DNA of 61,823 nucleotides from Anaerolineales bacterium (GCA_026996855.1 JALWJZ010000023.1:1-61823); one strand, 5' to 3'; counted from the first letter of the stretch, positions 44,291 through 53,560 are shown. Numbers and translations are program-made. Notes: generated by a model from the sequence alone, not told the origin.

Positions 44291-45367
44291 TCATCCACCC
44301 TTTTGCCCTGCCATGTATTGCTGCAACAAGGCCCGCCGGGACACCGTCTTCCGTTTCTGACGAAAGGCATCAATGTACGCCTGGAAATCCCAGGTTTCCA
44401 GAAACTTCTTGGCCGCCTGATAACCCGCTTGATACAGGGCTTCTCGCTCTTCATCCGACAGGTGAAATTTGAGGGTGGGGATACCCAGGGACGGAATGGG
44501 GATGGTGCGGGCGAAGTCCGCGTTTTCGATGTACAGCCGGTCGTGGGCCTCCACCATGGTCTGCACCAAACGGAACAGGAACTCGAGAAAGTTCTCGATA
44601 GGCCGGTACTCCCCCGGAGGCCCATCCACCAGGGCAGGACGACGCACGTCTTCTTCCACCAAACGCAACCCAAAGGTGGGCCAGGGGGGAATTTCGCCCT
44701 CCTCGGTGTCGAACAGCCACACCGGGAAGTTGGAGAGCAACCCGCCATCCACCAGGATGTGGGTCTGTCCGGTTCTCGGGTTCTTGAAAAACACCGGCTC
44801 GAATACCAGGGGGATGCTCGTGCTCATGCGCACCGCCTGGGCCACTTCCAGGTCGTCGGGGTCCACGCCCAGGGCCTCCGCATCGGCTGGCAGCACCAAC
44901 ATGCGGCGCAGGGTCAAATCCGACACCACCGCGTACATGCGATATCGGTAGAAGGGGTTGTCGTGGCCGTAAAACCAGGGATGGCGCAGATCGGCAAAGG
45001 TACGCACGTCTTTGGCGGCCAGCAAGGTTTTGATGCGCCGATAGAGGCGCTCCCCTTCATACAGTCCAAAGGCTTGCGCCACGCTTACCAGCGGCCCTAT
45101 CAAGGGAAGGCAATCCTCGGGGCCTTTATCCAAGAACTCGGGAAAAGCCTCCTGGGTCAAAATCTCGTACAGGTCGGAAGCCGAATACCCGGCCGCGTAC
45201 AAAGCCGCCACAATGGCCCCGGCCGACGTACCCGCCATGTTTTGCGGTTGGTAATCCGCCTCTTCCAATGCAGCCAGCGCGCCCACCAGGCCGATGGCCT
45301 TGATGCCCCCGCCTTCGAAGACCAAATCCACATAATTGGTCGGGATTTCACGCACATGCTTCCCCAT
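44291..45367 (-). CDS. patatin-like phospholipase
   Basis: A 358-residue lipid acyl hydrolase. The oxyanion motif is FEGGGIKAIGLVGAL, the nucleophile serine is in AGTSAGAIVAAL, and the catalytic aspartate in LVDGGLLSNFPV, the full patatin Ser-Asp dyad. VAQAVRMSTSIPLVFEPV is a typical block between them. There is no signal peptide, so it acts at the inner face of the membrane. ATG 45367 is preferred; the longer ORF upstream runs through the rpsA promoter region. It has its own promoter. Confidence 0.92.
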   Translation of the reverse strand: MGKHVREIPTNYVDLVFEGGGIKAIGLVGALAALEEADYQPQNMAGTSAGAIVAALYAAGYSASDLYEILTQEAFPEFLDKGPEDCLPLIGPLVSVAQAFGLYEGERLYRRIKTLLAAKDVRTFADLRHPWFYGHDNPFYRYRMYAVVSDLTLRRMLVLPADAEALGVDPDDLEVAQAVRMSTSIPLVFEPVFFKNPRTGQTHILVDGGLLSNFPVWLFDTEEGEIPPWPTFGLRLVEEDVRRPALVDGPPGEYRPIENFLEFLFRLVQTMVEAHDRLYIENADFARTIPIPSLGIPTLKFHLSDEEREALYQAGYQAAKKFLETWDFQAYIDAFRQKRKTVSRRALLQQYMAGQKGG

Positions 45368-45386
45368 ACCCGCCGCTCCTGGGATC

Positions 45387-45392
45387 AGTATA
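45387..45392 (-). promoter_or_regulatory. -10 box of the patatin-like gene
   Basis: TATACT on the minus strand, 20 bp before the start codon, so the mRNA leader is short. No reliable -35. Confidence 0.45.
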
Positions 45393-45530
45393 CCGTCAAA
45401 AACCCACGCGCACCGATTCGGTTGCATGAGAAAATTGAGAAGTTTCCCCACTGGCCTGGGCGGCTCTCCAAACTTCGATCCAAATTCCCCTTTTTTCACC
45501 CTGTGCAAGACCGGGCTTCCTGCTATAATG

Positions 45531-45539
45531 GGGAGACCA
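45531..45539 (+). promoter_or_regulatory. extended -10 promoter of rpsA
   Basis: TGC-TATAAT, 28 bp before the rpsA start, with GAAGGAG between them. The -35 region has no good hexamer. Confidence 0.65.
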
Positions 45540-45567
45540 AATCGTTTTTTGAAGGAGAACGTCCGCC

Positions 45568-46923
45568 ATGTCCGAAGAACAATTCGTATCTCAACCACAG
45601 CAAGCCGAAGAAAACATGACCATGGACGATTGGATGCAGCAAGAAGATGCTGCGCCCTCCTCCGTTCGCAAGGGTCAAACCGTCCGTGGGGTGATTTCTA
45701 CCATCGGCGACCAGGGCATTTGGGTCAACCTGGGGTCCAAAGTCGATGGCTGGATTCCCCCGGATGACTACGCAGACCTGAGCGAGGAGGACAAAGCCGC
45801 CCTGCAAGAAGGCGCGGAAATCCCGGTTTACGTGGTCAACTTTGACAAGAACGGCACCCCCATTCTGTCCTACCGCCAGGCGCTGGAATGGGAAGACTGG
45901 GAACGGGCCCGTCAGGCCATGGAATCCGAAGAAATCATCTTCCTGCCCATTGAATCCGTCAACCGGGGCGGGGTGGTGGTACGCTTTGGCCGATTGCGGG
46001 GCTTCGTTCCGGCCTCCCAGATCCTTCGGGTCCACAAGGAAGCCTGGGGGGGCCGCAATCCCCAGGAATGGACCGCAGCCATTGGCGAAACCCTGCCTTT
46101 GCGAATCATCGAGGTCAACCCGGAACGGCGGCGCCTCATTCTTTCCGAACGCGCGGCCGGTCGGGAAGCCCGGGAAGAACTCAAGCGCCAACTCATCGAA
46201 AAATTGCAGGTGGGCGATGTGCTCACGGGCCGGGTGACCAAACTCACCAACTTCGGCGCCTTCGTGAACCTGGGTGCAGCCGACGGCCTGGTGCCCATTG
46301 CCGAGATTTCCTGGGACCACATCGGTCATCCTTCCGAGGTTCTGGAGGAAGGCCAGGAAGTAGAGGTCAAGGTCATCGGTCTGGACCCCGAGCGCCGACG
46401 CATCAGCCTTTCCATCCGCCAGTTGCAAGAGGACCCGTGGCAGGAAAAGGCCAGCCAGTTGCGGGTGGGCCAGTTGGTGCGGGGCACCATCACCCGCCTG
46501 GAACGCTACGGTGCGTTCGCCCGCCTGGAAAACGGCCTGGAAGGGTTGATTCACATTTCCGAAATCAGCCACCAGCGCATTGAGCATCCCAAGGAAGTGC
46601 TTCAGGTGGGCGAAGAACTCACCTTGCGCATCATCCGCATCGAACCGGAGCGCCGACGCATTGGCTTGAGCATCAAGAAGGTGGACTCGCTGGCTTACGC
46701 GGACCTGGACCTGCAACTGGCCTTGCAGGAAGCCCAGGCGGAACTGGAGGCCGCGGCAGCGGCGGAGGCCACCGAAACCCCCGCCGCCGAGGAAGGGACC
46801 CCGGCTGAGGCCGAAACCCAGACCGCCTCGGAGGCCATGAGCGACGAAGGCGCGCCCGCGGCCCAGGTGAGCATCACGGAAGCAGCCGAAGAACCAAGGG
46901 AAACGCCTTCGGAAGGTGCGTGA
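45568..46923 (+). CDS. rpsA: 30S ribosomal protein S1 (four S1 domains)
   Basis: A 451-residue RNA-binding protein with four S1 domains at about 34-105, 125-195, 213-285 and 300-373. The third shows GDVLTGRVTKLTNFGAFVNL and the fourth GQLVRGTITRLERYGAFARL, the strongest S1 signatures. The first two domains are more divergent, as in other non-proteobacterial S1 proteins. The C-terminal 75 residues are an acidic Ala/Glu-rich tail. GAAGGAGAACG precedes the ATG. S1 helps mRNA recruitment to the 30S subunit. Confidence 0.92.
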   Translation: MSEEQFVSQPQQAEENMTMDDWMQQEDAAPSSVRKGQTVRGVISTIGDQGIWVNLGSKVDGWIPPDDYADLSEEDKAALQEGAEIPVYVVNFDKNGTPILSYRQALEWEDWERARQAMESEEIIFLPIESVNRGGVVVRFGRLRGFVPASQILRVHKEAWGGRNPQEWTAAIGETLPLRIIEVNPERRRLILSERAAGREAREELKRQLIEKLQVGDVLTGRVTKLTNFGAFVNLGAADGLVPIAEISWDHIGHPSEVLEEGQEVEVKVIGLDPERRRISLSIRQLQEDPWQEKASQLRVGQLVRGTITRLERYGAFARLENGLEGLIHISEISHQRIEHPKEVLQVGEELTLRIIRIEPERRRIGLSIKKVDSLAYADLDLQLALQEAQAELEAAAAAEATETPAAEEGTPAEAETQTASEAMSDEGAPAAQVSITEAAEEPRETPSEGA

Positions 46924-47010
46924 AGGGGTTTCCTTTCCGACGGGTCTTGGGACACGGGCGCGGGACAGCTTTCGTTCCAGCCCCATGGAGGCCCTTCCAA
47001 ACCAAAAGTC

Positions 47011-47040
47011 AACAGGGGCGCGCCGTGGTGCGCCCCTGTT
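47011..47040 (+). terminator. hairpin after rpsA
   Basis: AACAGGGGCGC and GCGCCCCTGTT form an 11-bp stem with an 8-nt loop, 87 bp after the rpsA stop and before the M20 gene. Only CGTTT follows, so termination may be partial. Confidence 0.65.
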
Positions 47041-47083
47041 CGTTTGGAACGTACAAGCACCATCCCCCACTCAGGAGGTCGCC

Positions 47084-48265
47084 ATGAAAACATGGATGGA
47101 ACAGGCCCGGGAACTTTTCCCCTGGACGCGCGAACTGCGCCGGGACTTTCACATGCACCCGGAATTGGGCTTTCAGGAAGAACGCACCGCGGCCCGGGTG
47201 GCGCAGGTGTTGCATGACCTGGGCCTGGAAGTGCACACCGGCATTGCTAAAACCGGGGTGGTGGCCGTGTTGCAGGGCGGCAGGCCCGGCAAACGGGTGC
47301 TCCTTCGGGCCGACATGGACGCCCTGCCCATCCAGGAAGCCAACGACGTGCCCTATGCCTCGCGGCATCCCGGCGTGATGCACGCCTGCGGCCACGACGG
47401 GCACATGGCCGTGGCCCTCACCGTGGCCCGCATGGTCACCGAATCCCGTGAGCACCTCCCCGGCACCTACATCTTCCTCTTCCAACCCGCGGAAGAAGGG
47501 TTGGGCGGCGCGGCCCGCATGATCGAAGAAGGCGTGCTGGAGCGCTTCCCTGCGGACGTGGCCCTGGCCCTGCACTTGTGGAACGGCGCGCCCGTGGGCT
47601 GGATTGGCTTGGGCGAAGGTCCGGTCATGGCCGCGGCCGACGAAGTGACCCTCCGTCTCCAGGGCCACGGCGGCCACGGCGCCATGCCCCACCTGGCCCG
47701 GGACCCCATCACCGCGGCGGGACACCTCATCGTGGCCCTGCAAAGCCTCATAGCCCGGGAAGTGGACCCCCTGGACACCGCGGTCTTGAGCATCGGCCAG
47801 GTGCAGGGCGGAAGCGCGTTCAACGTCATTCCCGAGGAAGTGCTGCTCAAGGGCACCTTGCGCACCTTCAAGACCCAAACCCGAACCTACGTGAAACAGC
47901 GGGTGGAAGCCCTGGCCCGCCATCTGGCCTCGGCCTTTCAGGTGCAGGCCGAAACCCGCTGGGTGGAGGCCACACCCGCGGTGGTCAACGACCCCCACGT
48001 CACGAAACAGGTGCGCCAGGCCCTGCAGGAAGTCTGGCCCGAGGCCCATATCGACACCGATGCCCGCACCATGGGTTCGGAAGACATGGCCTTCTTCCTG
48101 GAGCGGGTGCCGGGGTGCTATTTCTTCGTGGGCTCGGCCAACCCGCAGAAAGGCCTGGACGCGCCGCACCACCATCCCCGGTTCGACTTTGACGAAGAGG
48201 TGCTGCCGCGCGCGGCCGCGCTCATGGCCGCGGCGGCCACGCGCGTGGCAGGCCACGTCGAATAA
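47084..48265 (+). CDS. M20D-family amidohydrolase (N-acyl-amino-acid hydrolase-like)
   Basis: A 393-residue zinc hydrolase of the hippurate/IAA-amino-acid hydrolase type. RRDFHMHPELGFQEERTA, LRADMDALPIQEAND, MHACGHDGHMA (metal Cys/His cluster), FQPAEEGLGGAARM (catalytic glutamate) and the late SEDMAFFLERVPGCYFFVG are canonical. The dimerisation domain begins near GHGGHGAMPH. It removes acyl groups from N-acyl amino acids; the substrate is not defined. TCAGGAGGTCGCC precedes the ATG. Confidence 0.92.
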   Translation: MKTWMEQARELFPWTRELRRDFHMHPELGFQEERTAARVAQVLHDLGLEVHTGIAKTGVVAVLQGGRPGKRVLLRADMDALPIQEANDVPYASRHPGVMHACGHDGHMAVALTVARMVTESREHLPGTYIFLFQPAEEGLGGAARMIEEGVLERFPADVALALHLWNGAPVGWIGLGEGPVMAAADEVTLRLQGHGGHGAMPHLARDPITAAGHLIVALQSLIAREVDPLDTAVLSIGQVQGGSAFNVIPEEVLLKGTLRTFKTQTRTYVKQRVEALARHLASAFQVQAETRWVEATPAVVNDPHVTKQVRQALQEVWPEAHIDTDARTMGSEDMAFFLERVPGCYFFVGSANPQKGLDAPHHHPRFDFDEEVLPRAAALMAAAATRVAGHVE

Positions 48266-48301
48266 AGGACACCCCCGCCTCCATGCATCGGAGAGGCGCG
48301 T

Positions 48302-49000
48302 ATGGACGTCCTCTGGCGTGGATTCGTGGAAGCCCTGCGCCTTCTGTTCGAGGGAGACCCGGAAGTATGGGCCATCGTGGCCCGGTCGTTGCGCATTTCC
48401 GGCCTGGCCACCCTGTTGAGCGTGCTCCTGGGCCTGCCCCTGGGCACCTGGCTGGCGTTGCGCCACCCCCGGGGGCGCCGGGTATGGTTGAGCGCGGTGT
48501 ACACCGGCATGGCCCTGCCCCCGGTGGTGGTGGGCCTGTTCCTGGCCCTGCTTTTCTGGCGCTCCGGCCCCCTGGGTTTCTTGGGCTGGATGTACACCCC
48601 CCGCATCATGGTGCTGGCCCAGACCCTGCTGGCCCTGCCCATGGTGGTAGGCCTGACCGTTTCGGCCCTGCAAAGCCAGGACCCCCGTTTGCAGTGGCAA
48701 CTCCTGGGCCTGGGAGCCTCCCACTGGCAGATGGTCCTCCTCCTCTGGCGGGAGGCCCGCCTGCTCCTGCTGGCTGCGGTCATGGCCGGTTTCGGCTCGG
48801 CCATTTCCGAAGTGGGTGCGTCCCTCATGGTAGGCGGCAACCTGCGCGACCACACCCGGGTGCTCACCACCGCGGTGGTGCTGGAAACCCGACGCGGGCA
48901 CTTCGCCCAGGCCATCGCCCTGGGATTGATTCTGCTGGGGTTGGCCTTCCTGGTCAACGCGACCCTCACCTTCGTGCAACAGCAGGACGTGGAGTCATGA
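48302..49000 (+). CDS. tupB: ABC permease, tungstate (TupB) type
   Basis: A 232-residue permease with about five helices. The EAA-loop block LGASHWQMVLLLWREARLLL, then GFGSAISEVGASLMVGGNLR and TTAVVLETRRGHFAQAIALG, match TupB/WtpB-type tungstate permeases closely; molybdate or sulfate permeases are less similar here. No binding-protein gene is adjacent. It overlaps the ATPase gene by ATGA. Confidence 0.82.
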   Translation: MDVLWRGFVEALRLLFEGDPEVWAIVARSLRISGLATLLSVLLGLPLGTWLALRHPRGRRVWLSAVYTGMALPPVVVGLFLALLFWRSGPLGFLGWMYTPRIMVLAQTLLALPMVVGLTVSALQSQDPRLQWQLLGLGASHWQMVLLLWREARLLLLAAVMAGFGSAISEVGASLMVGGNLRDHTRVLTTAVVLETRRGHFAQAIALGLILLGLAFLVNATLTFVQQQDVES

Positions 49001-50100
49001 CGGAACCCCTGCTGGAAGCCCGCGACCTCTGGGTTCCCCGGCGCAAGCATTGGGCGCTGGACGTGCCCCAACTGGCCGTCTTCCCCGGCGAGACCCTGAC
49101 GGTCATCGGCCCCAACGGCGCGGGCAAAAGCACCCTGCTGGCGGTGCTGGCCGCCCTGCTTCCCCCTAAACGGGGCCAGGTACGCTTCCGGGGGAAGCCC
49201 GTGGACTTCCGGCGCAGTTTGTCCTACCGTCGGCATATTGCCGTGGTGCTCCAACAGCCCTATCTACTCCGAGGCACCGTGGCCGACAACGTGGCCCTGG
49301 GCCTGCGCCTGCACGGCTTTCCCCCAAAAGAACGAGAAGCGCGCGCCCGCCGATGGATGGCCCGGTTGGGCATTCTGGACCTGGCCCGGCAGTCGGCCCG
49401 TCAACTTTCCGGCGGTCAGGCTCAGCGGGTGGCCCTGGCCCGTGCCCTGGCCCTGGAACCCCAAATCCTCTTCCTGGACGAACCCTTCCAGGCCCTGGAC
49501 GCCCCCACCCGAACCCGGCTCCTGGACGAACTGCACAGCCTCCTGCGGGAGACGGGCATCACCGCGGTGTACGTCACCCACGACCTGAACGAAGGCCTGG
49601 CCCTGGCCCATCGCGTCGCGGTGATGATGAACGGCCGCATCCAGCAGGTGGGCACGCCCGATCAAATCCTCACCATGCCGGTGAACCCCGCGGTGGCCCG
49701 ACTGGCCGGCGTGGAAACCCTGCTTCCGGCTCGGGTGCTCGAAGCGGAGAACGGCCTGCTTTACCTGGAAAGCCACGGTCTGCGCCTCATGGCCCTGGGC
49801 CGGGCGCGTCCGGGCGCCCGGGTACTGGTGGCCTTACGGCCTGAAATTCTGGCTCTGTGGCCGCCCCAGGCGCAGCCCCGTTCCAGCGCCCGCAACCGCA
49901 TCCCCGCCCGGGTGGTGGAGGTGTGGCCCCAGGGCGCTTTGGTCAAAGTGGTGCTGCAAGGCCCCCAGGGCATGCGTCTGGTGGCCCGGGTGACCCGCAT
50001 CGCGGCCGAGGACCTGAGCCTGGAACCCGGCCGAGAGGTGCTGGTTACCTTCAAAGCCAGCGCGGCCTGGGCCGTACCCGATGCGCCCGAGGAGTCTTGA
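48997..50100 (+). CDS. tupC: ABC ATPase of the tungstate-type importer, with TOBE/Mop-like C-domain
   Basis: A 367-residue ATPase: Walker A VIGPNGAGKSTLLAVLAAL, Q-loop VVLQQPYLLRGTV, signature LSGGQAQRVALARAL, Walker B ILFLDEPFQALDA, switch VTHDLNEGLALA. Residues ~240-367 form a TOBE/Mop-like domain (RIPARVVEVWPQGALVKVVL), which in molybdate/tungstate systems senses oxyanion. ATG 48997 gives a normal N-terminus; the long upstream reading frame overlaps tupB out of phase and is a shadow. Confidence 0.88.
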   Translation: MTEPLLEARDLWVPRRKHWALDVPQLAVFPGETLTVIGPNGAGKSTLLAVLAALLPPKRGQVRFRGKPVDFRRSLSYRRHIAVVLQQPYLLRGTVADNVALGLRLHGFPPKEREARARRWMARLGILDLARQSARQLSGGQAQRVALARALALEPQILFLDEPFQALDAPTRTRLLDELHSLLRETGITAVYVTHDLNEGLALAHRVAVMMNGRIQQVGTPDQILTMPVNPAVARLAGVETLLPARVLEAENGLLYLESHGLRLMALGRARPGARVLVALRPEILALWPPQAQPRSSARNRIPARVVEVWPQGALVKVVLQGPQGMRLVARVTRIAAEDLSLEPGREVLVTFKASAAWAVPDAPEES

Positions 50101-50139
50101 AGGTTCTGGCGCCACACAACCAAAGGGAGCAAAGAACAC

Positions 50140-51129
50140 ATGCGACGCTGGACGGGATTGCTGGGCTTGTTGCTCAGCCTGGTCTTTCTCTACTGGGCCT
50201 TGAAAGGCCTGCACCTGGAGCAGGTCTGGAACCTGGTGCGCCAGGCCCGCTACGGCTGGATTCTGCCCGGGGTGGCCGTGTACATGGTGGGCCTGGTGAT
50301 TCGCGCCTGGCGCTGGCATTATCTCTTACGGCCCGTAGCCCGGGTGTCCACCCGGGAACTCTTCCCCCTGGTCACCATTGGCTATATGGGGAACAACATC
50401 TTCCCTGCCCGGGCCGGCGAGGCCCTGCGCGCGGTGTTGCTCAAGCGCAAGCACGGGGTACCCATCTCCGCGTCCGCGGCCACCATCTTGGTGGAACGGG
50501 TGTACGACGGGGTGGTCATGCTGGCCTTCATCTTCGTGAACCTCCCGGAACTCACTCGGTTGACCGCGGATTCTGGATTCGTGGGCGACATCCGTACCCT
50601 GGCCCTGGGTGGCACCGGGCTTTTCATGGGCGCGCTGATCGCGTTTCTCCTGGCCGCGGCCTTTCCCCGGCAAACCGAAAACTGGGCCGAACGGGTGCTG
50701 GCCCGCCTCCCGACCCGCTGGGAAGAGCGCATGTTGCCTTTGGTGCACCGCTTTCTCCAGGGCCTGGCCGCGCTGGGTTCCCCCTGGGAAGCCTGGATGG
50801 TGTTCGCCACTTCGGTGGTCATCTGGTTGCTGGAAACGGCCAAATACTGGTTCGTCATGCACGCCTTCGACTTCCAGGTGAGTTTCTTCGCCCTGATGTT
50901 GATGAACGGGGTGGTCAACCTGGCCACCACGCTACCCTCCGCGCCGGGTTATGTGGGCACTTTCGACGCGCCGGGCATTGCGGTGCTCATGGCCTACGGC
51001 GTGCCCAAACCCGTGGCCGCGGGTTACACCCTCACCCTGCACGCGGCGCTATGGCTCCCCGTGACCCTCCTTGGGTGGTACTACTTGCTGAAAGAGGGCC
51101 TCTCCTGGCGGGAAATTCGGGGGCGGTGA
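50140..51129 (+). CDS. flippase-like membrane protein (LPG synthase TM / UPF0104 family)
   Basis: A 329-residue protein with eight or so helices. YVGLVIRAWRWHYLLRP-like MVGLVIRAWRWHYLLRPV, GYMGNNIFPARAGEALRAVLLKRKHG and LPSAPGYVGTFDAPG are the three hallmark blocks of the family that includes the flippase part of MprF. It may move lipids across the membrane. No aminoacyl-transferase domain is attached. AAGGGAGC precedes the ATG; 40 bp after tupC. Confidence 0.85.
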   Translation: MRRWTGLLGLLLSLVFLYWALKGLHLEQVWNLVRQARYGWILPGVAVYMVGLVIRAWRWHYLLRPVARVSTRELFPLVTIGYMGNNIFPARAGEALRAVLLKRKHGVPISASAATILVERVYDGVVMLAFIFVNLPELTRLTADSGFVGDIRTLALGGTGLFMGALIAFLLAAAFPRQTENWAERVLARLPTRWEERMLPLVHRFLQGLAALGSPWEAWMVFATSVVIWLLETAKYWFVMHAFDFQVSFFALMLMNGVVNLATTLPSAPGYVGTFDAPGIAVLMAYGVPKPVAAGYTLTLHAALWLPVTLLGWYYLLKEGLSWREIRGR

Positions 51130-51198
51130 GGATGAACAGGGGCGTTTGCCTTTTCCGAGGCTTTTCGGCCCTGCGGCTCCCCATAACCCCGAGGGGGG

Positions 51199-51294
51199 TA
51201 CGATTTCGCTGAAGGAGGAGGGTTTCGCTTGGCGGGTAAGTTGGAGGAAGGGAACCTCAGAACACCCCGCAGGAACGCGTTTTTCAAGGCCTAA
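51199..51294 (+). other. possible promoter and 21-residue ORF before the DNA methyltransferase
   Basis: In the 201-bp gap, a TACGAT box (51199-51204) is followed by AAGGAGGAGG (51212-51221) and a TTG-initiated ORF (51229-51294) of 21 residues beginning MAGKLEEGNLRTPRRN and ending FFKA. The stop overlaps an out-of-frame ATG. It could be a leader peptide or chance. A 40-base stretch of Shine-Dalgarno-like purines makes it worth noting. Confidence 0.3.
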
Positions 51295-51330
51295 TGAAGG
51301 CACCAAAAACCCTCGCTGGAGGGCTGCGGC

Positions 51331-52176
51331 TTGACCATGAACACCATCTTTTTCGGCGACAACCTCCCTTTTTTGCAATCCCTGCCCGACGCGTCCGTGG
51401 ATTTCATTTACGTGGACCCGCCTTTCAACACCCGCAAGCCCCGCCGTCTCCGCCGCATCCAGGCGCGCCAGGACCCCGCGGGTACCCGCATCGGCTTCCA
51501 CGACCGGCGTTACCGCGTTTCCGTGGTGGACGAAACCGAATACCCGGACCTGTTCGAGGATTACCTAGGCTTTTTGGAACCCCGCCTGCTGGAAGCCCGG
51601 CGCCTCTTGCGCGGCCACGGCAGCCTCATCCTGCACCTGGACCAGCGGGAAGTGCACTACGTGAAAGTGCTCATGGACGCACTTTGGGGCGCGGCCCATT
51701 TCATGGGGGAAATCGTCTGGGCCTACGACTACGGCGGTCGCCCCCGCCGACGCTGGCCCCGCAAACACGACACCCTGCTCTGGTACGCCAAGGACCCCCA
51801 GGCTTACCAGTTCGACGAAGCGGAGGCCCGACGACCCTTTCCCGAGCGCGGCCGCGCGCCTTACGGCGCTTCCCCGCCGGGCGACGTATGGTGGCACACC
51901 ATCGTACCCACTTCGGGCCGGGAGCGCACCGGCTACCCCACCCAAAAGCCCCTGGGCCTGCTCCTGCGCCTGGTGCGGGTCTACACCCGGCCCGGCCAGG
52001 TGGTGCTGGACTTCTTCGCGGGAAGCGGCACCACAGGCGAAGCCGCGGCCCGGCTGGGGCGCACCTTCTGGCTCATGGACCACAACCCAAGCGCGCTGCG
52101 GGTCATGTGGCGGCGCCTGCTCCCCCATCGCCCCCGATTGGTCACCCCTTACTGGGCCGCAATTTTCCAGCCATGA
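51331..52176 (+). CDS. orphan beta-class DNA methyltransferase
   Basis: A 281-residue S-adenosylmethionine-dependent DNA methylase. The catalytic motif IV is DFIYVDPPFN near residue 29, and the SAM-binding motif I is LDFFAGSGTTGEAAARLG near 229-246, so the order is that of the beta class (N6-adenine or N4-cytosine). PTQKPLGLLLRLVR is motif X-like. No restriction enzyme is near, suggesting a regulatory or solitary methylase. TTG 51331 has GGAGGG seven bases upstream; ATG 51337 is the alternative. Confidence 0.88.
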   Translation: MTMNTIFFGDNLPFLQSLPDASVDFIYVDPPFNTRKPRRLRRIQARQDPAGTRIGFHDRRYRVSVVDETEYPDLFEDYLGFLEPRLLEARRLLRGHGSLILHLDQREVHYVKVLMDALWGAAHFMGEIVWAYDYGGRPRRRWPRKHDTLLWYAKDPQAYQFDEAEARRPFPERGRAPYGASPPGDVWWHTIVPTSGRERTGYPTQKPLGLLLRLVRVYTRPGQVVLDFFAGSGTTGEAAARLGRTFWLMDHNPSALRVMWRRLLPHRPRLVTPYWAAIFQP

Positions 52177-52220
52177 AACAAGGGCCAGGGGCAGCAGGGT
52201 CAACGAGGTGCCTTTGGGCG

Positions 52221-52229
52221 GCGTATAAT
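52221..52229 (+). promoter_or_regulatory. -10 promoter of the 338-aa membrane protein gene
   Basis: A perfect TATAAT at 52224-52229, 51 bp before the start codon. The -35 region has no clear match. Confidence 0.6.
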
Positions 52230-52280
52230 GGGAAGCGCTGTTCCGAAATATATCCGGCCCTTGCCCAGGGGAGGTGACCC

Positions 52281-53297
52281 ATGATGTCCTCCAGAGACCG
52301 GGAACGCCTCATCGAAGAGGCCCGCCGCGCCCAGGCGGAGGAGCGCTGGCGCGATTTGTTGCGCATCGTGAAAGCGCTGCAACGGGAGGACCCGGAAGCC
52401 GCCCGGCCTTACGTGGAAGCCCTCTGGCAACACATCAAGGAGGACCGTCACCAGCGACAATCGCGAGTCGAACAGGCCCAAAGCCTGCATCGCATGGCCG
52501 CCAACGGCCACTGGCAACCCGCGTGGGAAGAGGTCCAGGCCCTGAGCCGGGAAGACGCGGCCGCGGCCCGGCACGTGGCCCGTTTGCTCTTCGTGGACCC
52601 CAGTTACTTCACCGAAGAGAAGGTGGTGGACCGGGTCTACCGTCCCCGGTTCTGGGCCTCGCTACTGCGGCCCTTCCAGGTGAGGCTGTATCGCTACGGT
52701 TACGGCCCCGACACGCTGGAGGAACCCTGGTCCCTGCAGGTTTTGGTAGCCGCCACCCTGGTCCTGGTGCTGGCAGGGCTTTTCCTGCTGGGACGAACGC
52801 CCGCGTGGGCTTTTCTCCTCGCCTGGTTGGGGTGGCCCCTCGCGGGGTGGAGCATATGGCACTACCTGAAGGGCCGCGCGGCCGGTTCCGAAACGGGACC
52901 GTTGCAGCGCTGGGGCGTTTTGCTGGCCTCGGCCCTGCTGGTGGCCCTGGGCATGCCGTGGGAGCACGCCCCCCGCCCGGCAATGCTGATGCTCTATCTC
53001 CTGGCCGGGTGGTCCCAGGCCTGGCTGAAGGCCGTCTCGGGGTGGTGGATATGGGGTGCGGCCCTGGGCATGGTGGTGCGCCGCACTCTGCCCGGCCACG
53101 TACCCCTGCTCCAGGGCTTGTGGGAACTCTTCGCCTTCCTGCTGGTAACCCTGGTGGCCCACGGCCTGGTGGAAATCGCCCAACGGGGTTTCTGGAACCA
53201 ACATCGGGCCACCCGATGGTACGGGGGCTTGCTGGTGTTGGGGTATCTGACCCTGGTAGCCCTGCTGGCGAACCACCTGCTCCAACGGCTGGGATGA
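52281..53297 (+). CDS. membrane protein of unknown function
   Basis: A 338-residue protein. The first ~110 residues are soluble, helical and highly charged (two related helical pairs, LIEEARRAQAEERWRDLLRI and AQSLHRMAANGHWQPAWEEV, like a degenerate TPR). The rest has about seven hydrophobic helices rich in Trp and Leu, reminiscent of Yip1-type membrane domains. I do not recognise the family. GGGGAGGTG precedes ATG 52281. Confidence 0.6.
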   Translation: MMSSRDRERLIEEARRAQAEERWRDLLRIVKALQREDPEAARPYVEALWQHIKEDRHQRQSRVEQAQSLHRMAANGHWQPAWEEVQALSREDAAAARHVARLLFVDPSYFTEEKVVDRVYRPRFWASLLRPFQVRLYRYGYGPDTLEEPWSLQVLVAATLVLVLAGLFLLGRTPAWAFLLAWLGWPLAGWSIWHYLKGRAAGSETGPLQRWGVLLASALLVALGMPWEHAPRPAMLMLYLLAGWSQAWLKAVSGWWIWGAALGMVVRRTLPGHVPLLQGLWELFAFLLVTLVAHGLVEIAQRGFWNQHRATRWYGGLLVLGYLTLVALLANHLLQRLG

Positions 53298-53560
53298 GAC
53301 GGCCCCGGAAAACCGAAAGGGGCGTCCCAAAAGGCGTCCCCTTCCTGAACCTTGTTTTTTGAGACGGGTGGGGGGTCCGGTCTCAAAGGACCGGGCCATG
53401 TCCCCGCAGAGAAGACCCTCCCCTCGGAGCGGCTGAGCGCTCACCCTATGACCTGCAAGGCGGGGTGTCGCGAAAATCGGACCTTATCTGGGGAGGAGGG
53501 GCCTGCGGGGTGCCCCCTGTTGGCACCTCGACAAAAGCAAATCGACGCCTTCCCTCCCCA
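53298..53560. other. intergenic region between converging genes
   Basis: No gene seen. GGCGTCCC occurs twice as a direct repeat (53324 and 53335 region). TTTGAGAC (53358-53365) and GTCTCAAA (53380-53387) form an 8-bp stem preceded by three further T, related to the terminator at 18286-18316. Small hairpins (GGTGCC/GGCACC near 53509-53528) follow. Confidence 0.5.

Noticed and set aside
42782-45619. A 945-codon open frame crossing the ABC permease and the patatin gene
   Set aside because: It overlaps two convincingly conserved genes in other frames and shows no protein-like features.
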